Assembly (NCBI GenBank): GCA_937924525.1
Contig: CALDSU010000008.1
Coordinates: 310,001-374,000, forward strand
Direction: 5' to 3'
DNA: 64,000 nucleotides
Source: an uncultured Bryobacteraceae bacterium
GTDB taxonomy: Bacteria; Acidobacteriota; Terriglobia; Bryobacterales; Bryobacteraceae
Shown here: positions 1-7,544 of the stretch, in pieces
Layout of the letters: each line of letters starts with the position of its first letter
Numbering within the stretch: position 1 is the stretch's first letter
Translations under genes and position numbers: made by a program
The notes under the pieces: generated by a model
Told to the model about the DNA's origin: nothing
The model's input: only the letters and a program-made list of their open reading frames with translations
Databases searched by the model: none

Positions 1-2
1 GG

Positions 3-1880
3 CGGCTCATCTATGAGCGGGGCGTCAATCGTGTCCTGGTCGAAGAGGCGCACCGGCGCGGGATGGAAGTGTGGGCGTGGGCGCCGCTGTTCGATTTCGG
101 CGGTCCGGCCGATACCGGCGGCTACCTGGAGTTCCCCTACGCGTTCCAGTGGAAGCAAACCATCGCGCGCCCCGAGTGGATGCCGGTGGACCGTCACGGC
201 GTCCGCCGCCAGTGCGGCCCCGTGGCGTTCTGCTATCCGGAAGCGCGCCGCGCGGTGATCGAGTTGTATCTCCGCCACCTGCGGCGCGAGGGCTACGACG
301 GGATCGCCTTCTTCACCTACGCCGAGAACTTCGGCATCCGCTTTGAGGATGAGTACGGTTTCAACGAACCCGCGGTGGAGGAGTTCCGCCGCCGGCACAA
401 GGTGGACGTGCGCAAAGAACCGTTTGACCGCCATCTGTGGCGGATGTTCCTCGGCGAATACGTCGCGGCGTTCCTGCGCGAGCTGCGCGCGGAACTCGCC
501 CCGCGGCGCGTGAAGCTGGGCGTGTGCCTCAACGCCCGCGAACCGAACTTTCCGCAACCCTGGAACGTCTCCACCTACCGGCTGACCGCGGGCCGGGTCT
601 ACCTGGACTGGGAAAGCTGGGTGCGCGAGGGCCTGTTGGACGACTTGCAGGTGTGGACGCCGCGAGCGCCCTGGGAGCTGACGCGGCGCACGCTGGAGAA
701 CTGCCGCCACGCTCTGCGCGGCTCCGGCGCCTCCTTCACCATCCTGGTGAATCAACACCGCCTCGACATCAAGCCCTACCTGGAAACGGGCGCGCGGGCC
801 GTGGCGGCGTACGGACCGGAGGAGGCTTTCCTCCAAGTCGGCTACCCGGAGCAGGCGCCGGCGGCGCTCGACGGAGCCCATCCTTACGCGGCCATGCGGG
901 TGCTGGCCCAGATTGTCGGCGGCAAAACGAAAGTCCCGGTGGAGCGCGTGCTGCCGCTGGTGAAACACGAGCGCGTGCTGGTGCGGCGCCTGGCGTTGAA
1001 AGCGCTGGCGGCGCTGAAGGACCCGGCCGCGGTTCCCGCCGTGGAGGCGGCCTTCGCCGACCCGGAAAGCAGCGTGCACCACGCCGCGGCGCGGACTCTG
1101 GTGGCGCTCTCGGGCAAGAACGCGGCCCGCGTCTGCCTAGACGCCGTCCGGCGCTACGACGATTTTCAACTGTTCGAGGCCATGGCGATTGAGCTGGGCG
1201 CGGTGCCCGCCAGCCGGATCCAGGATGTAATCGCGGCGCTGGATGACCGCCAAGAGCGGGTGCGGCGGCTGGCGGCGTACACTTTGGCGCGGCGCGCCGA
1301 GGCCACGCCCCCGCCCGGCGTGCGGGAGGCGCTCATCCGGGCCCTGGGCGATCCGGCGCCGTTTGTCCGCTTTCGCGGGGCGGAAGGTCTGGGCGCGTTC
1401 CGGGACGACGCGCGGGTGATCGATCCCCTGCTGAAGGCGCTGCGCGACCCGCACGTCGCGGTGCAGGCGCGCGCCGCCACCTCTTTGGCCCTGGCGGCGG
1501 GGCCGGCGGCCATCATCGAGAATCAGAAAGTGTTCTATGCCGTGTTGCGCCTGTTCAAGGTCCCGCCCGACGACCGCGAAGTGGTGTTGACAGCCGACCA
1601 GCGCCGGGTGCTGGCCGCGCTGGTGGAGCGCTTTCAGGAATTCAAAACGGGATACAAGCGGGAAGACGCCGACTGGGGCTTCCGCTCCGCCGGCAATGCG
1701 ATCCTCGCGTTTGGCGCCGAGGGCGCGCGCCGCCTGGAGGCCCTCCGGAAGGGGGAGGAGCGCGCCCTGGCCGAGCGCGCCTGGCAGGTGCTATACCTGC
1801 GGGCGCCCGTGATGGATTTTCCCAAAGTCGACGATGAAGAAACTCATGATGCTCGCGCCTTCGCGCAACGGCCCGCCTGA
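3..1880 (+). CDS. Glycosidase-like TIM-barrel protein with C-terminal HEAT repeats (5' end outside window)
   Basis: The reading frame is open from the first bases of the window, and the codons before the first ATG (63) read as protein (RLIYERGVNRVLVEEAHRRG), so the true start lies upstream. The first ~270 visible residues look like a family-10-like glycosyl hydrolase barrel (GHL10 type), with motifs such as YDGIAFFTYAENFGIRF and LDDLQVWTPRAPWELT. From about residue 285 the protein becomes a ladder of alpha-helical HEAT/PBS-lyase-like repeats (for example VERVLPLVKHERVLVRRLAL, VIDPLLKALRDPHVAVQARA). The repeat part probably mediates protein contacts. The substrate is unknown. The 3' end overlaps the next gene by 47 nt, suggesting one transcript. 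The fold assignment is by motif only. Confidence 0.75.
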   Translation, partial: RLIYERGVNRVLVEEAHRRGMEVWAWAPLFDFGGPADTGGYLEFPYAFQWKQTIARPEWMPVDRHGVRRQCGPVAFCYPEARRAVIELYLRHLRREGYDGIAFFTYAENFGIRFEDEYGFNEPAVEEFRRRHKVDVRKEPFDRHLWRMFLGEYVAAFLRELRAELAPRRVKLGVCLNAREPNFPQPWNVSTYRLTAGRVYLDWESWVREGLLDDLQVWTPRAPWELTRRTLENCRHALRGSGASFTILVNQHRLDIKPYLETGARAVAAYGPEEAFLQVGYPEQAPAALDGAHPYAAMRVLAQIVGGKTKVPVERVLPLVKHERVLVRRLALKALAALKDPAAVPAVEAAFADPESSVHHAAARTLVALSGKNAARVCLDAVRRYDDFQLFEAMAIELGAVPASRIQDVIAALDDRQERVRRLAAYTLARRAEATPPPGVREALIRALGDPAPFVRFRGAEGLGAFRDDARVIDPLLKALRDPHVAVQARAATSLALAAGPAAIIENQKVFYAVLRLFKVPPDDREVVLTADQRRVLAALVERFQEFKTGYKREDADWGFRSAGNAILAFGAEGARRLEALRKGEERALAERAWQVLYLRAPVMDFPKVDDEETHDARAFAQRPA

Positions 1881-2919
1881 GAGATCCCTGTCGGCGGCGA
1901 CGCGGCGCGCGTTCCTGCAAGCCGCTTCCGGCGCGGTCTGGCTGGCGGCTCCGGCGGACGCCGCCGCGCCGCCCGCCGAGGCCTTGCGGATCCGCGAAGT
2001 GGCCTACGACCGGAAGGCGGGCTGCATTTGCTTGCGGACGGATGCGGCCACGGGCCGCGGTCCGGTCAACCTCGCTGGGGAGGGCGAAACCGCGGAGTCG
2101 CTGGGGCGCGCAGTCCTGCGCAACGCGGATGCCGGCCAGCGCGAAACCTGGTGGAGCGAACTGCGGCGCCGCGGCGCGCCGCCCCCGGTGCTGGCCGCGC
2201 TGGACCTAGCCCTGTGGGACCTGCTCGGCCAAGCCTGGAAACTGCCGGTGTTTCGCCTGCTGGGCGGCTTCCGCGACCGCGTCCCGGCGTGTCGCGCGGG
2301 GGCGATCGAGCGGAGCGTCGAGCGGCTGGTGGAAGCGGCGGCGGAAGCCCGCCGCCAAGGCTACCGCGCCTGGCGGAGCCGAGCCCGCCTGACGGTGGCG
2401 GAGACGGAACGCATGGCGAGCCGGGTCCGCGCCGCGGCGGGCGACGACTTCGTCCTGATTCACGACGCGCTCGGCCAGTTCGGGTATGCCGACGCGCTGC
2501 GCGCCGGGCGCGCGCTCGAACAGGCCGGCTACGCCTGGATCGAGAACCCGCTGGCGGACAGTTCCGCCGCCGCGCGCCAACGGTTGTGCGCGGCGCTGGA
2601 CCTGCCGGTGGCCGCGCGAGTCACCATGGCGTCGGCCGCTCCGGTGCTGGCGGAACAGAGCGCCGACCTGCTCATCGCGCAGGTGCCCGGCGAGACCGGC
2701 TTCACCGGTCTGGTCAAGCTGGCGCGCCTGGCCGAGGCTTTTGGCGTGTTCTGTGAACTGGCGCCCGCGCCGCCCGCCCTCCTGGCCGCCCAGGCGCACC
2801 TGCTGGGAGCGACGCGCAACGCGATGTTCTTCTGTACGGAAAGTACTTTGCCGCTGGCTGACGGCGACCTACGCGTACCCGCGGCGCCGGGCTTCGGACG
2901 GCTGGGAGCGGGCGCGTGA
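1834..2919 (+). CDS. Enolase-superfamily (mandelate racemase/MLE-like) protein, catalytically degenerate
   Basis: About 361 residues. The N-terminus has a Tat-like stretch (ATRRAFLQAASGAVWLAAP), so export is possible. The capping/barrel signature LDLALWDLLGQAWKLPVFR identifies the mandelate racemase/muconate lactonising group. Two metal-ligand positions remain (D211 in LIHDALGQF, E237 in WIENPL). The KxK catalytic pair is RSR (181-183), and the third acidic ligand is replaced in VAARVTM (~259-265). It may not carry out standard alpha-proton abstraction. It overlaps the previous gene, and its TGA overlaps the GTG of the next, better-conserved paralogue. ATGs at 1846 and 1849 are alternative starts. 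Confidence 0.75.
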   Translation: MKKLMMLAPSRNGPPERSLSAATRRAFLQAASGAVWLAAPADAAAPPAEALRIREVAYDRKAGCICLRTDAATGRGPVNLAGEGETAESLGRAVLRNADAGQRETWWSELRRRGAPPPVLAALDLALWDLLGQAWKLPVFRLLGGFRDRVPACRAGAIERSVERLVEAAAEARRQGYRAWRSRARLTVAETERMASRVRAAAGDDFVLIHDALGQFGYADALRAGRALEQAGYAWIENPLADSSAAARQRLCAALDLPVAARVTMASAAPVLAEQSADLLIAQVPGETGFTGLVKLARLAEAFGVFCELAPAPPALLAAQAHLLGATRNAMFFCTESTLPLADGDLRVPAAPGFGRLGAGA

Positions 2920-4106
2920 TCATCCGCTCGGTCATCTTTTATCTGGAGGAGTATCCCCCGGGGACGCGCTCGGTCTCCTCGCGTCTGGGCGCCATCGAGA
3001 AGACGCCGCCGGGCCTGTCGAACGTGTTCACGCATGCCCTCGGCTTCCGCAAGCAGCGTCCGGACGAAGTGATCGAGTTCCAGGACCCGCAGGCGCGCCC
3101 GTCGTACCTGTTGACGTTGCGCATGGAGACCGATGGCGGCATGAGCGCCTGGACCGGTTACGCCTCAGGCTATAGCGCCTTGGAACTCGAATGGCAGGCC
3201 AAAGGATTTCTGGCGCAGTTGGCGCCGATGTTGAAGGGCGTGGACGCGTTCGACCGCGAATATATCTGGCAGCGCCTGTTTACCGCCCAGCGCTTCTTCT
3301 ATACGGGGCGTATGCCGGTGGATGTGGTCGACAACGCGCTCTGGGATTTCGCCAGCCGGTACACGGGACAGCCGATTTACCGTCTGCTGGGGGGCGCGCG
3401 GACCCGCGTGCCGGCGTACCGCAACATCGGCGGGCCGTCGATCGACGAACTGGCGGCGGACGCCCGGCGCGCGCAGGCCGAGGGGTTCCGCGGCGTGAAA
3501 GACCACGCCTACCTGGGCGCGCGGCAATACGCCGTGGCGGCGCGGGAATTGCGCGCGGCCGTGGGGCCGGGGTTTCCGCTGATGCACGACGCAGTGTGGT
3601 CGTACGATTTCAACGACGCGGTGCGTATTGGCCGCGTGCTGGAACGCTATGAGTATTCCTGGCTGGAAGAGCCGCTGATGGACTACGACCTGCTGGGCGC
3701 GAAAAAGCTGTGCGAAGCGCTGGACCTGCCCGTCATGGCGATGGAATGGATCGGGGCGGTGGGCGGGCAGCCGTTCACCGCCAGCGCCTACCTGGCGCTC
3801 GGCGCGACCGATATTGTCCGGCAGCGGGCGTTGGGCATCACGGGACAGATCAAGCTGGCGCAGCTTGCCGAGTGTTTCGGGCGCAAAGTGCACGGCGGCA
3901 ATCCGCACGTCGTGCTGGCGATTACCAATGACGACATGTACGAATGGGTGGGCCCGATCGTGCGGCGTCCGCCCGAGGAGGAGTTGACCGCTCAGGGGAC
4001 GGCGATTCTGGAAGACGGTTACCTGACCATCGCCACGGGTGAACGGAACACACCGGAGCCGGATTGGGATGCGCTGGCCCGGCGAGCGGTGGGCGTGTTT
4101 ACCTAA
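2916..4106 (+). CDS. Enolase-superfamily dehydratase/racemase
   Basis: 396 residues starting at a GTG that overlaps the preceding stop (GTGA), so translation is probably coupled. Family features are VVDNALWDFASRYTGQPIYR, a KDH motif in GVKDHAYLG at the position of the second-strand lysine motif, metal ligands D (LMHDAVWSYDF), E (SWLEEPLMDYD) and E (PVMAMEW), and a late histidine in GNPHVVLAI. These fit a mandelate-racemase-type acid-sugar dehydratase or racemase. There is no signal peptide. With the glycosidases around it, a role in breaking down a sugar acid is plausible. The exact substrate cannot be read from sequence. Confidence 0.82.
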   Translation: MIIRSVIFYLEEYPPGTRSVSSRLGAIEKTPPGLSNVFTHALGFRKQRPDEVIEFQDPQARPSYLLTLRMETDGGMSAWTGYASGYSALELEWQAKGFLAQLAPMLKGVDAFDREYIWQRLFTAQRFFYTGRMPVDVVDNALWDFASRYTGQPIYRLLGGARTRVPAYRNIGGPSIDELAADARRAQAEGFRGVKDHAYLGARQYAVAARELRAAVGPGFPLMHDAVWSYDFNDAVRIGRVLERYEYSWLEEPLMDYDLLGAKKLCEALDLPVMAMEWIGAVGGQPFTASAYLALGATDIVRQRALGITGQIKLAQLAECFGRKVHGGNPHVVLAITNDDMYEWVGPIVRRPPEEELTAQGTAILEDGYLTIATGERNTPEPDWDALARRAVGVFT

Positions 4107-4224
4107 CAGCCAATCTCAACGAACCGCGACCGGTCTTCCGAACCGCGGGCCGGCAGCCGGAACCGCGACCGGGAGGGAGCGGGCCTGGCTCGCCGCACGG
4201 CTTTCCAGGACGGGATCGACGATC

Positions 4225-7083
4225 ATGCACATACTCTTCTTATTGCTCGTGTTGCTCTCCCCCGCGGCGGCGGCGGACTGGACGCTGCGCGGCGAGGGGT
4301 TCACCGCCGCCGTGCGCGAATCCGACGGCTCACTCGCGCGGCTGGCCCGCCGCGGCGCGCTGTTGCTAGGGCCCCCCGTGCGCGTGCTGCTGGAGGAGGA
4401 AGGGCGCGAATTGCCGCTCGGCGCGCCGACCGCCGGCGCGCAGGCTTCGGCGGCGGGCGTCCGTTTCACCCAGTCCGCGCCCGAACTCACCTTGCTCAGC
4501 GAGTGGCGCGCGGGCGCGGACCTGACCCTGACGGCGACGCTCCGCAACCACGCGCCCCGCCGCCGCGCCGTGAGCCTGCTTCTCGAGTTCCATGGCTTGC
4601 CGGAAACCGCACGGGTCTTCACGCCCAGCACCTACGCACATGCGCCGCGCAACCCGGGGCGAACAGCGGCGTTCGGCTACCGGGCGGACGGCAGCGCGAT
4701 GGTGTTTCCGGCAGCCGTTTTCTATACGCCCGCCGCGAGCCTGACCGTGCACGCGCCGCTGGGGGTCGTGCCGACCACCGCGTTCGCCGTGCAACTGTTT
4801 CCCGCGCAGGGCCCGCGCATCGGCCGTCTTGACCTACGCCTGGAACCGCACGGCGAAACACGCACGGAGATCCGGCTGGCGCCCGGCCCCGGCGACTGGC
4901 GCGGCGGGCTCGCCCTGCTGCGCGACCGCAACCCCGACCAGTTCCGTTCGCCCGACGCGCGCGCGCCCGCCATCAACGGCTCGTTTGTGTGGGCGCCGCT
5001 GGTGGCCGAAGGGCAGGTGCGGCAGTGGCGCGACCAGGGCGTCCGGTGGGTCGAAATCATCTTCACCCATCCCTTCGTCGGCGAGTTCTATGCGAGTAAG
5101 GAACCTTGGACCCCCGCCATGGACGACCAGTGGCACTGGGAGAAGATGGTCCCGGGCGCGCCCGGCGTGCACGTGCCCTTTGTCGACATCCGCGCCTGGA
5201 TGGAGCGGCGCCTGCCGCCCTGGGTGACGTTCGACCGCGTGCGCCAGTATATCCGCGTCTTGCACAAGCACGGCATCAAGGCATTCATTTACTTTCAGAC
5301 CGGAACCTGCTGGGAACCATACGCGCGGGACTATTTCCCGGGCGACATCGCGCGCGCCCGCGATGGCGACGTGGTGTACGACTGGCTGGAAGACATCGGC
5401 ATGAATCCGCGGGACGGCGGAAAGTGGGGCGCGCACCTCGAGGACCAGTTCAAGAAGCTCATCGCCGCCTACCCGGAAGTGGACGGCGTGTACATGGACC
5501 AGTCTCACTTCGATTATCCGGACTTCGCGCACGACGATGGCTTCACCTTGATCGACGGGCGGCCGGCTTATCGTATCGGCTACGCCATCAGCCAGGTGAC
5601 GCAGAAGCTGGTGGCGCATCTGCGGTCGCTCGGCAAGATGGTGTGGTGGGGCGCGCCGTGGCACCTGGAAATCGGCTACCTGGCGGACGGGCATCTGTCC
5701 GAGGCGTCCGAGTCGGTGGATGGATTGAAGTACCTCGCCTTGGGTTTCAAAGGCATCACCACGGGCGCGGCTTCGCTCGACGGCTATGACCGCGCACTGC
5801 TGGCGGGCGCGCAGCCTGCCGCGCCGATTCTCTCGACGATCATGGTGTCGCACCGCTACGCGCGGGAGGTGCCCGGCGACGCGCGGCCCCCGGCGGACGT
5901 GCTGGAAGAGTTCAAGCGGTATCAGCCGATGTTCGACGAGGTCCGCGAGCGCGAATGGGTATTGGAGCCGCACGCCATCTCGACGCCCGGCGGCTTGGAG
6001 AGCAACCTGTTCCGCCAGCGCGACGGCACGCTGGTGGCGGTCGTCGTCACCGACCACGCGGACCGGGCGGCGGGCTGGCGCTTCGATGTGCCGGTGACGC
6101 TCCGCCTGCCTCCCGGATCGGCGCCCGGGACCGCGCTCTGGCGCAGCGACTGGTGCGGCGCCGCGCAACCGCTCCCGGTGGTGACACGGGCGGGCGTCCG
6201 CACGGTGACGATCCCGCGGCATCGCCGGGCCTCGCAACTCGTGCTGGGCGCCGCTGTGGCTTCCGCCACCCCGTCCCCGGCGTGCGCCGCGCCGCCCTTC
6301 GAGATCGGCTGGCTGGGCGAAGCGGAATGCTATCCGGGAACGGCGTGCCAAGTGACGCTCTTCGTCGCGGGCACGCCGGGCCAACCGCAGCCCGTGCGCT
6401 TCGAGGTCACCACGGCGGACGGGGACGTCAGCACGCCGCCCGCGCCGCTGGCCGGATTCGACGGCCGCCGCCGCACCGTGCGGTTGACGTTGACGCCGCG
6501 CGGCCCCGGCGAGAGGCAAGTGCGCGTGAGCGCGGCGTGGGCCGGCCGCACCGCGGCAGCCGAGATTCCCGTGCAGGTGTGGCGGACGCGCTTCCGCCCG
6601 GACGCGCGCGTCGTCTCGGCCCGGCTGGAGTTCGAAGGCTGGATTCCCGACGGCAGTCCCGACCTGCGCGTCATCACGGGCGCCGACCAGTTCCACGCCG
6701 AGGGCGCGGCCAAACCCGAGCAACCCGCCATCGCTCCCCGCGCGGTGCAGGTGAACGGCCGGCTCGCCGGCTATCTGCCCAGCCTGAACTCCGCCCGCTG
6801 GCGAAACCTGGGGCCTCGCCTGGGCGAGGCGCGCATTCCGATGATGATCAAACTGCCGCCTGCGGTGGTGGTGGATCTGGGCCGCGAAGTGGAGGTGGAA
6901 TTTCTGCCGCACAGCCCGCGGGACGACTACCGCCTCCGCCACGTCGCGCTGCGGGTGAAGTTTAACGACGGCTCCACCGTCACCACACCGGCGGCAGGCG
7001 CCGAACTGCGCACTCTGCCCGACGGCGCGCCCGGCCCAGCCAAACCGATCCGGATCCGGCTAAGGATACCAGGGCCGGAGTAG
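4225..7083 (+). CDS. Secreted glycoside-hydrolase-like protein (DUF6259-type)
   Basis: The open frame begins at 4039 inside the previous gene, but ATG 4225 is preferred because it begins a clear signal peptide (MHILFLLLVLLSPAAAADW), giving 952 residues. An N-terminal beta-sandwich is followed by a TIM-barrel domain with FIYFQTGTCWEPYARDY and the strand-end motif VDGVYMDQSHFDYPDF, whose Asp looks like a catalytic or substrate-binding acid. Beta-rich accessory domains fill the last ~300 residues. This order matches proteins annotated as DUF6259 domain-containing, which are thought to be glycosidases. It is probably periplasmic or secreted and follows the enolase-family genes on the same strand. 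The substrate is unknown. Confidence 0.72.
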   Translation: MHILFLLLVLLSPAAAADWTLRGEGFTAAVRESDGSLARLARRGALLLGPPVRVLLEEEGRELPLGAPTAGAQASAAGVRFTQSAPELTLLSEWRAGADLTLTATLRNHAPRRRAVSLLLEFHGLPETARVFTPSTYAHAPRNPGRTAAFGYRADGSAMVFPAAVFYTPAASLTVHAPLGVVPTTAFAVQLFPAQGPRIGRLDLRLEPHGETRTEIRLAPGPGDWRGGLALLRDRNPDQFRSPDARAPAINGSFVWAPLVAEGQVRQWRDQGVRWVEIIFTHPFVGEFYASKEPWTPAMDDQWHWEKMVPGAPGVHVPFVDIRAWMERRLPPWVTFDRVRQYIRVLHKHGIKAFIYFQTGTCWEPYARDYFPGDIARARDGDVVYDWLEDIGMNPRDGGKWGAHLEDQFKKLIAAYPEVDGVYMDQSHFDYPDFAHDDGFTLIDGRPAYRIGYAISQVTQKLVAHLRSLGKMVWWGAPWHLEIGYLADGHLSEASESVDGLKYLALGFKGITTGAASLDGYDRALLAGAQPAAPILSTIMVSHRYAREVPGDARPPADVLEEFKRYQPMFDEVREREWVLEPHAISTPGGLESNLFRQRDGTLVAVVVTDHADRAAGWRFDVPVTLRLPPGSAPGTALWRSDWCGAAQPLPVVTRAGVRTVTIPRHRRASQLVLGAAVASATPSPACAAPPFEIGWLGEAECYPGTACQVTLFVAGTPGQPQPVRFEVTTADGDVSTPPAPLAGFDGRRRTVRLTLTPRGPGERQVRVSAAWAGRTAAAEIPVQVWRTRFRPDARVVSARLEFEGWIPDGSPDLRVITGADQFHAEGAAKPEQPAIAPRAVQVNGRLAGYLPSLNSARWRNLGPRLGEARIPMMIKLPPAVVVDLGREVEVEFLPHSPRDDYRLRHVALRVKFNDGSTVTTPAAGAELRTLPDGAPGPAKPIRIRLRIPGPE

Positions 7084-7325
7084 AGCCCTTGCCGGAGAGC
7101 TTGCGCAGTGGAAGCTCATGGCGGCTCCGACCCGTGGGACGAGCGGATACCATTTCTGTCAAGCGACCGTGTTGCAGGCAAGGCAACCGCACCAGCTCGC
7201 GAAAATCCAAATGCGGACGCACGTCCGTATCGGTGCCGACAAGCGTCCCCCGGTGATCGATCCAGTAATCTTCCCTTCGGAGAGGCCATTCAGATCCGCG
7301 CGGCGGAAGACCCGGAATTCCGTCC
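7084..7325. other. Non-coding stretch, possibly decayed sequence
   Basis: No credible gene. Short frames on the minus strand have patches of protein-like composition (for example EDYWIDHRGTLVGTD) but no start, no ribosome site and no family I recognise. It lies directly downstream, in reading direction, of the isomerase fragment at 7326-7487, so it may be further remains of the same or a neighbouring lost gene. Confidence 0.4.
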
Positions 7326-7487
7326 TTAGTTTGTTGGCGCCCCGCGCCCGCCTGCATGGTTCCGGTTCGTCACGCCGGCGTATCGCCGCTCGGCCTTGAC
7401 TTTGTTGAAGCCCGCTCCGGCGGCGAACGTGACGCCCTCCTCGAGCGTGAGGTCGGCGAGGATGGCGCTGACCAATCCAAGCGGCAT
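7326..7487 (-). pseudogene. N-terminal remnant of a sugar phosphate isomerase/epimerase
   Basis: A 53-codon frame reading down from ATG 7487 begins [20 protein letters not shown] and continues [20 protein letters not shown]. This is the typical opening of cytoplasmic xylose-isomerase-like TIM-barrel sugar phosphate isomerases, which begin with an LG(F/L)VSAIL strand, have a LSLEEV-type helix, and carry a [11 protein letters not shown] segment after the second strand. Here the segment between the first helix and [10 protein letters not shown] is shortened, and the frame stops at TAA 7326-7328 after a short unrelated tail. An internal deletion followed by loss of the remaining ~230 residues is the simplest reading. 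Confidence 0.6.
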
Positions 7488-7502
7488 GGGACGCGCCTAT
7501 TG

Positions 7503-7529
7503 TTGCATACAGAGCAGGGTTGATATACT
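7503..7529 (+). promoter_or_regulatory. Candidate promoter for the 7545 gene
   Basis: TTGCAT (7503-7508) and TATACT (7524-7529) resemble -35 and -10 boxes, with a short 15-nt spacer. The -10 is convincing and the -35 weak. Transcription would start near 7536, about 9 nt before the ATG. Confidence 0.45.
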
Positions 7530-7544
7530 CGCGCGGGGCGCTCC

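Noticed and set aside
4834-6942. 702-codon minus frame opposite the DUF6259-like gene
   Set aside because: Composition of a GC shadow (Arg, His, Ala), no start signal, no family pattern.
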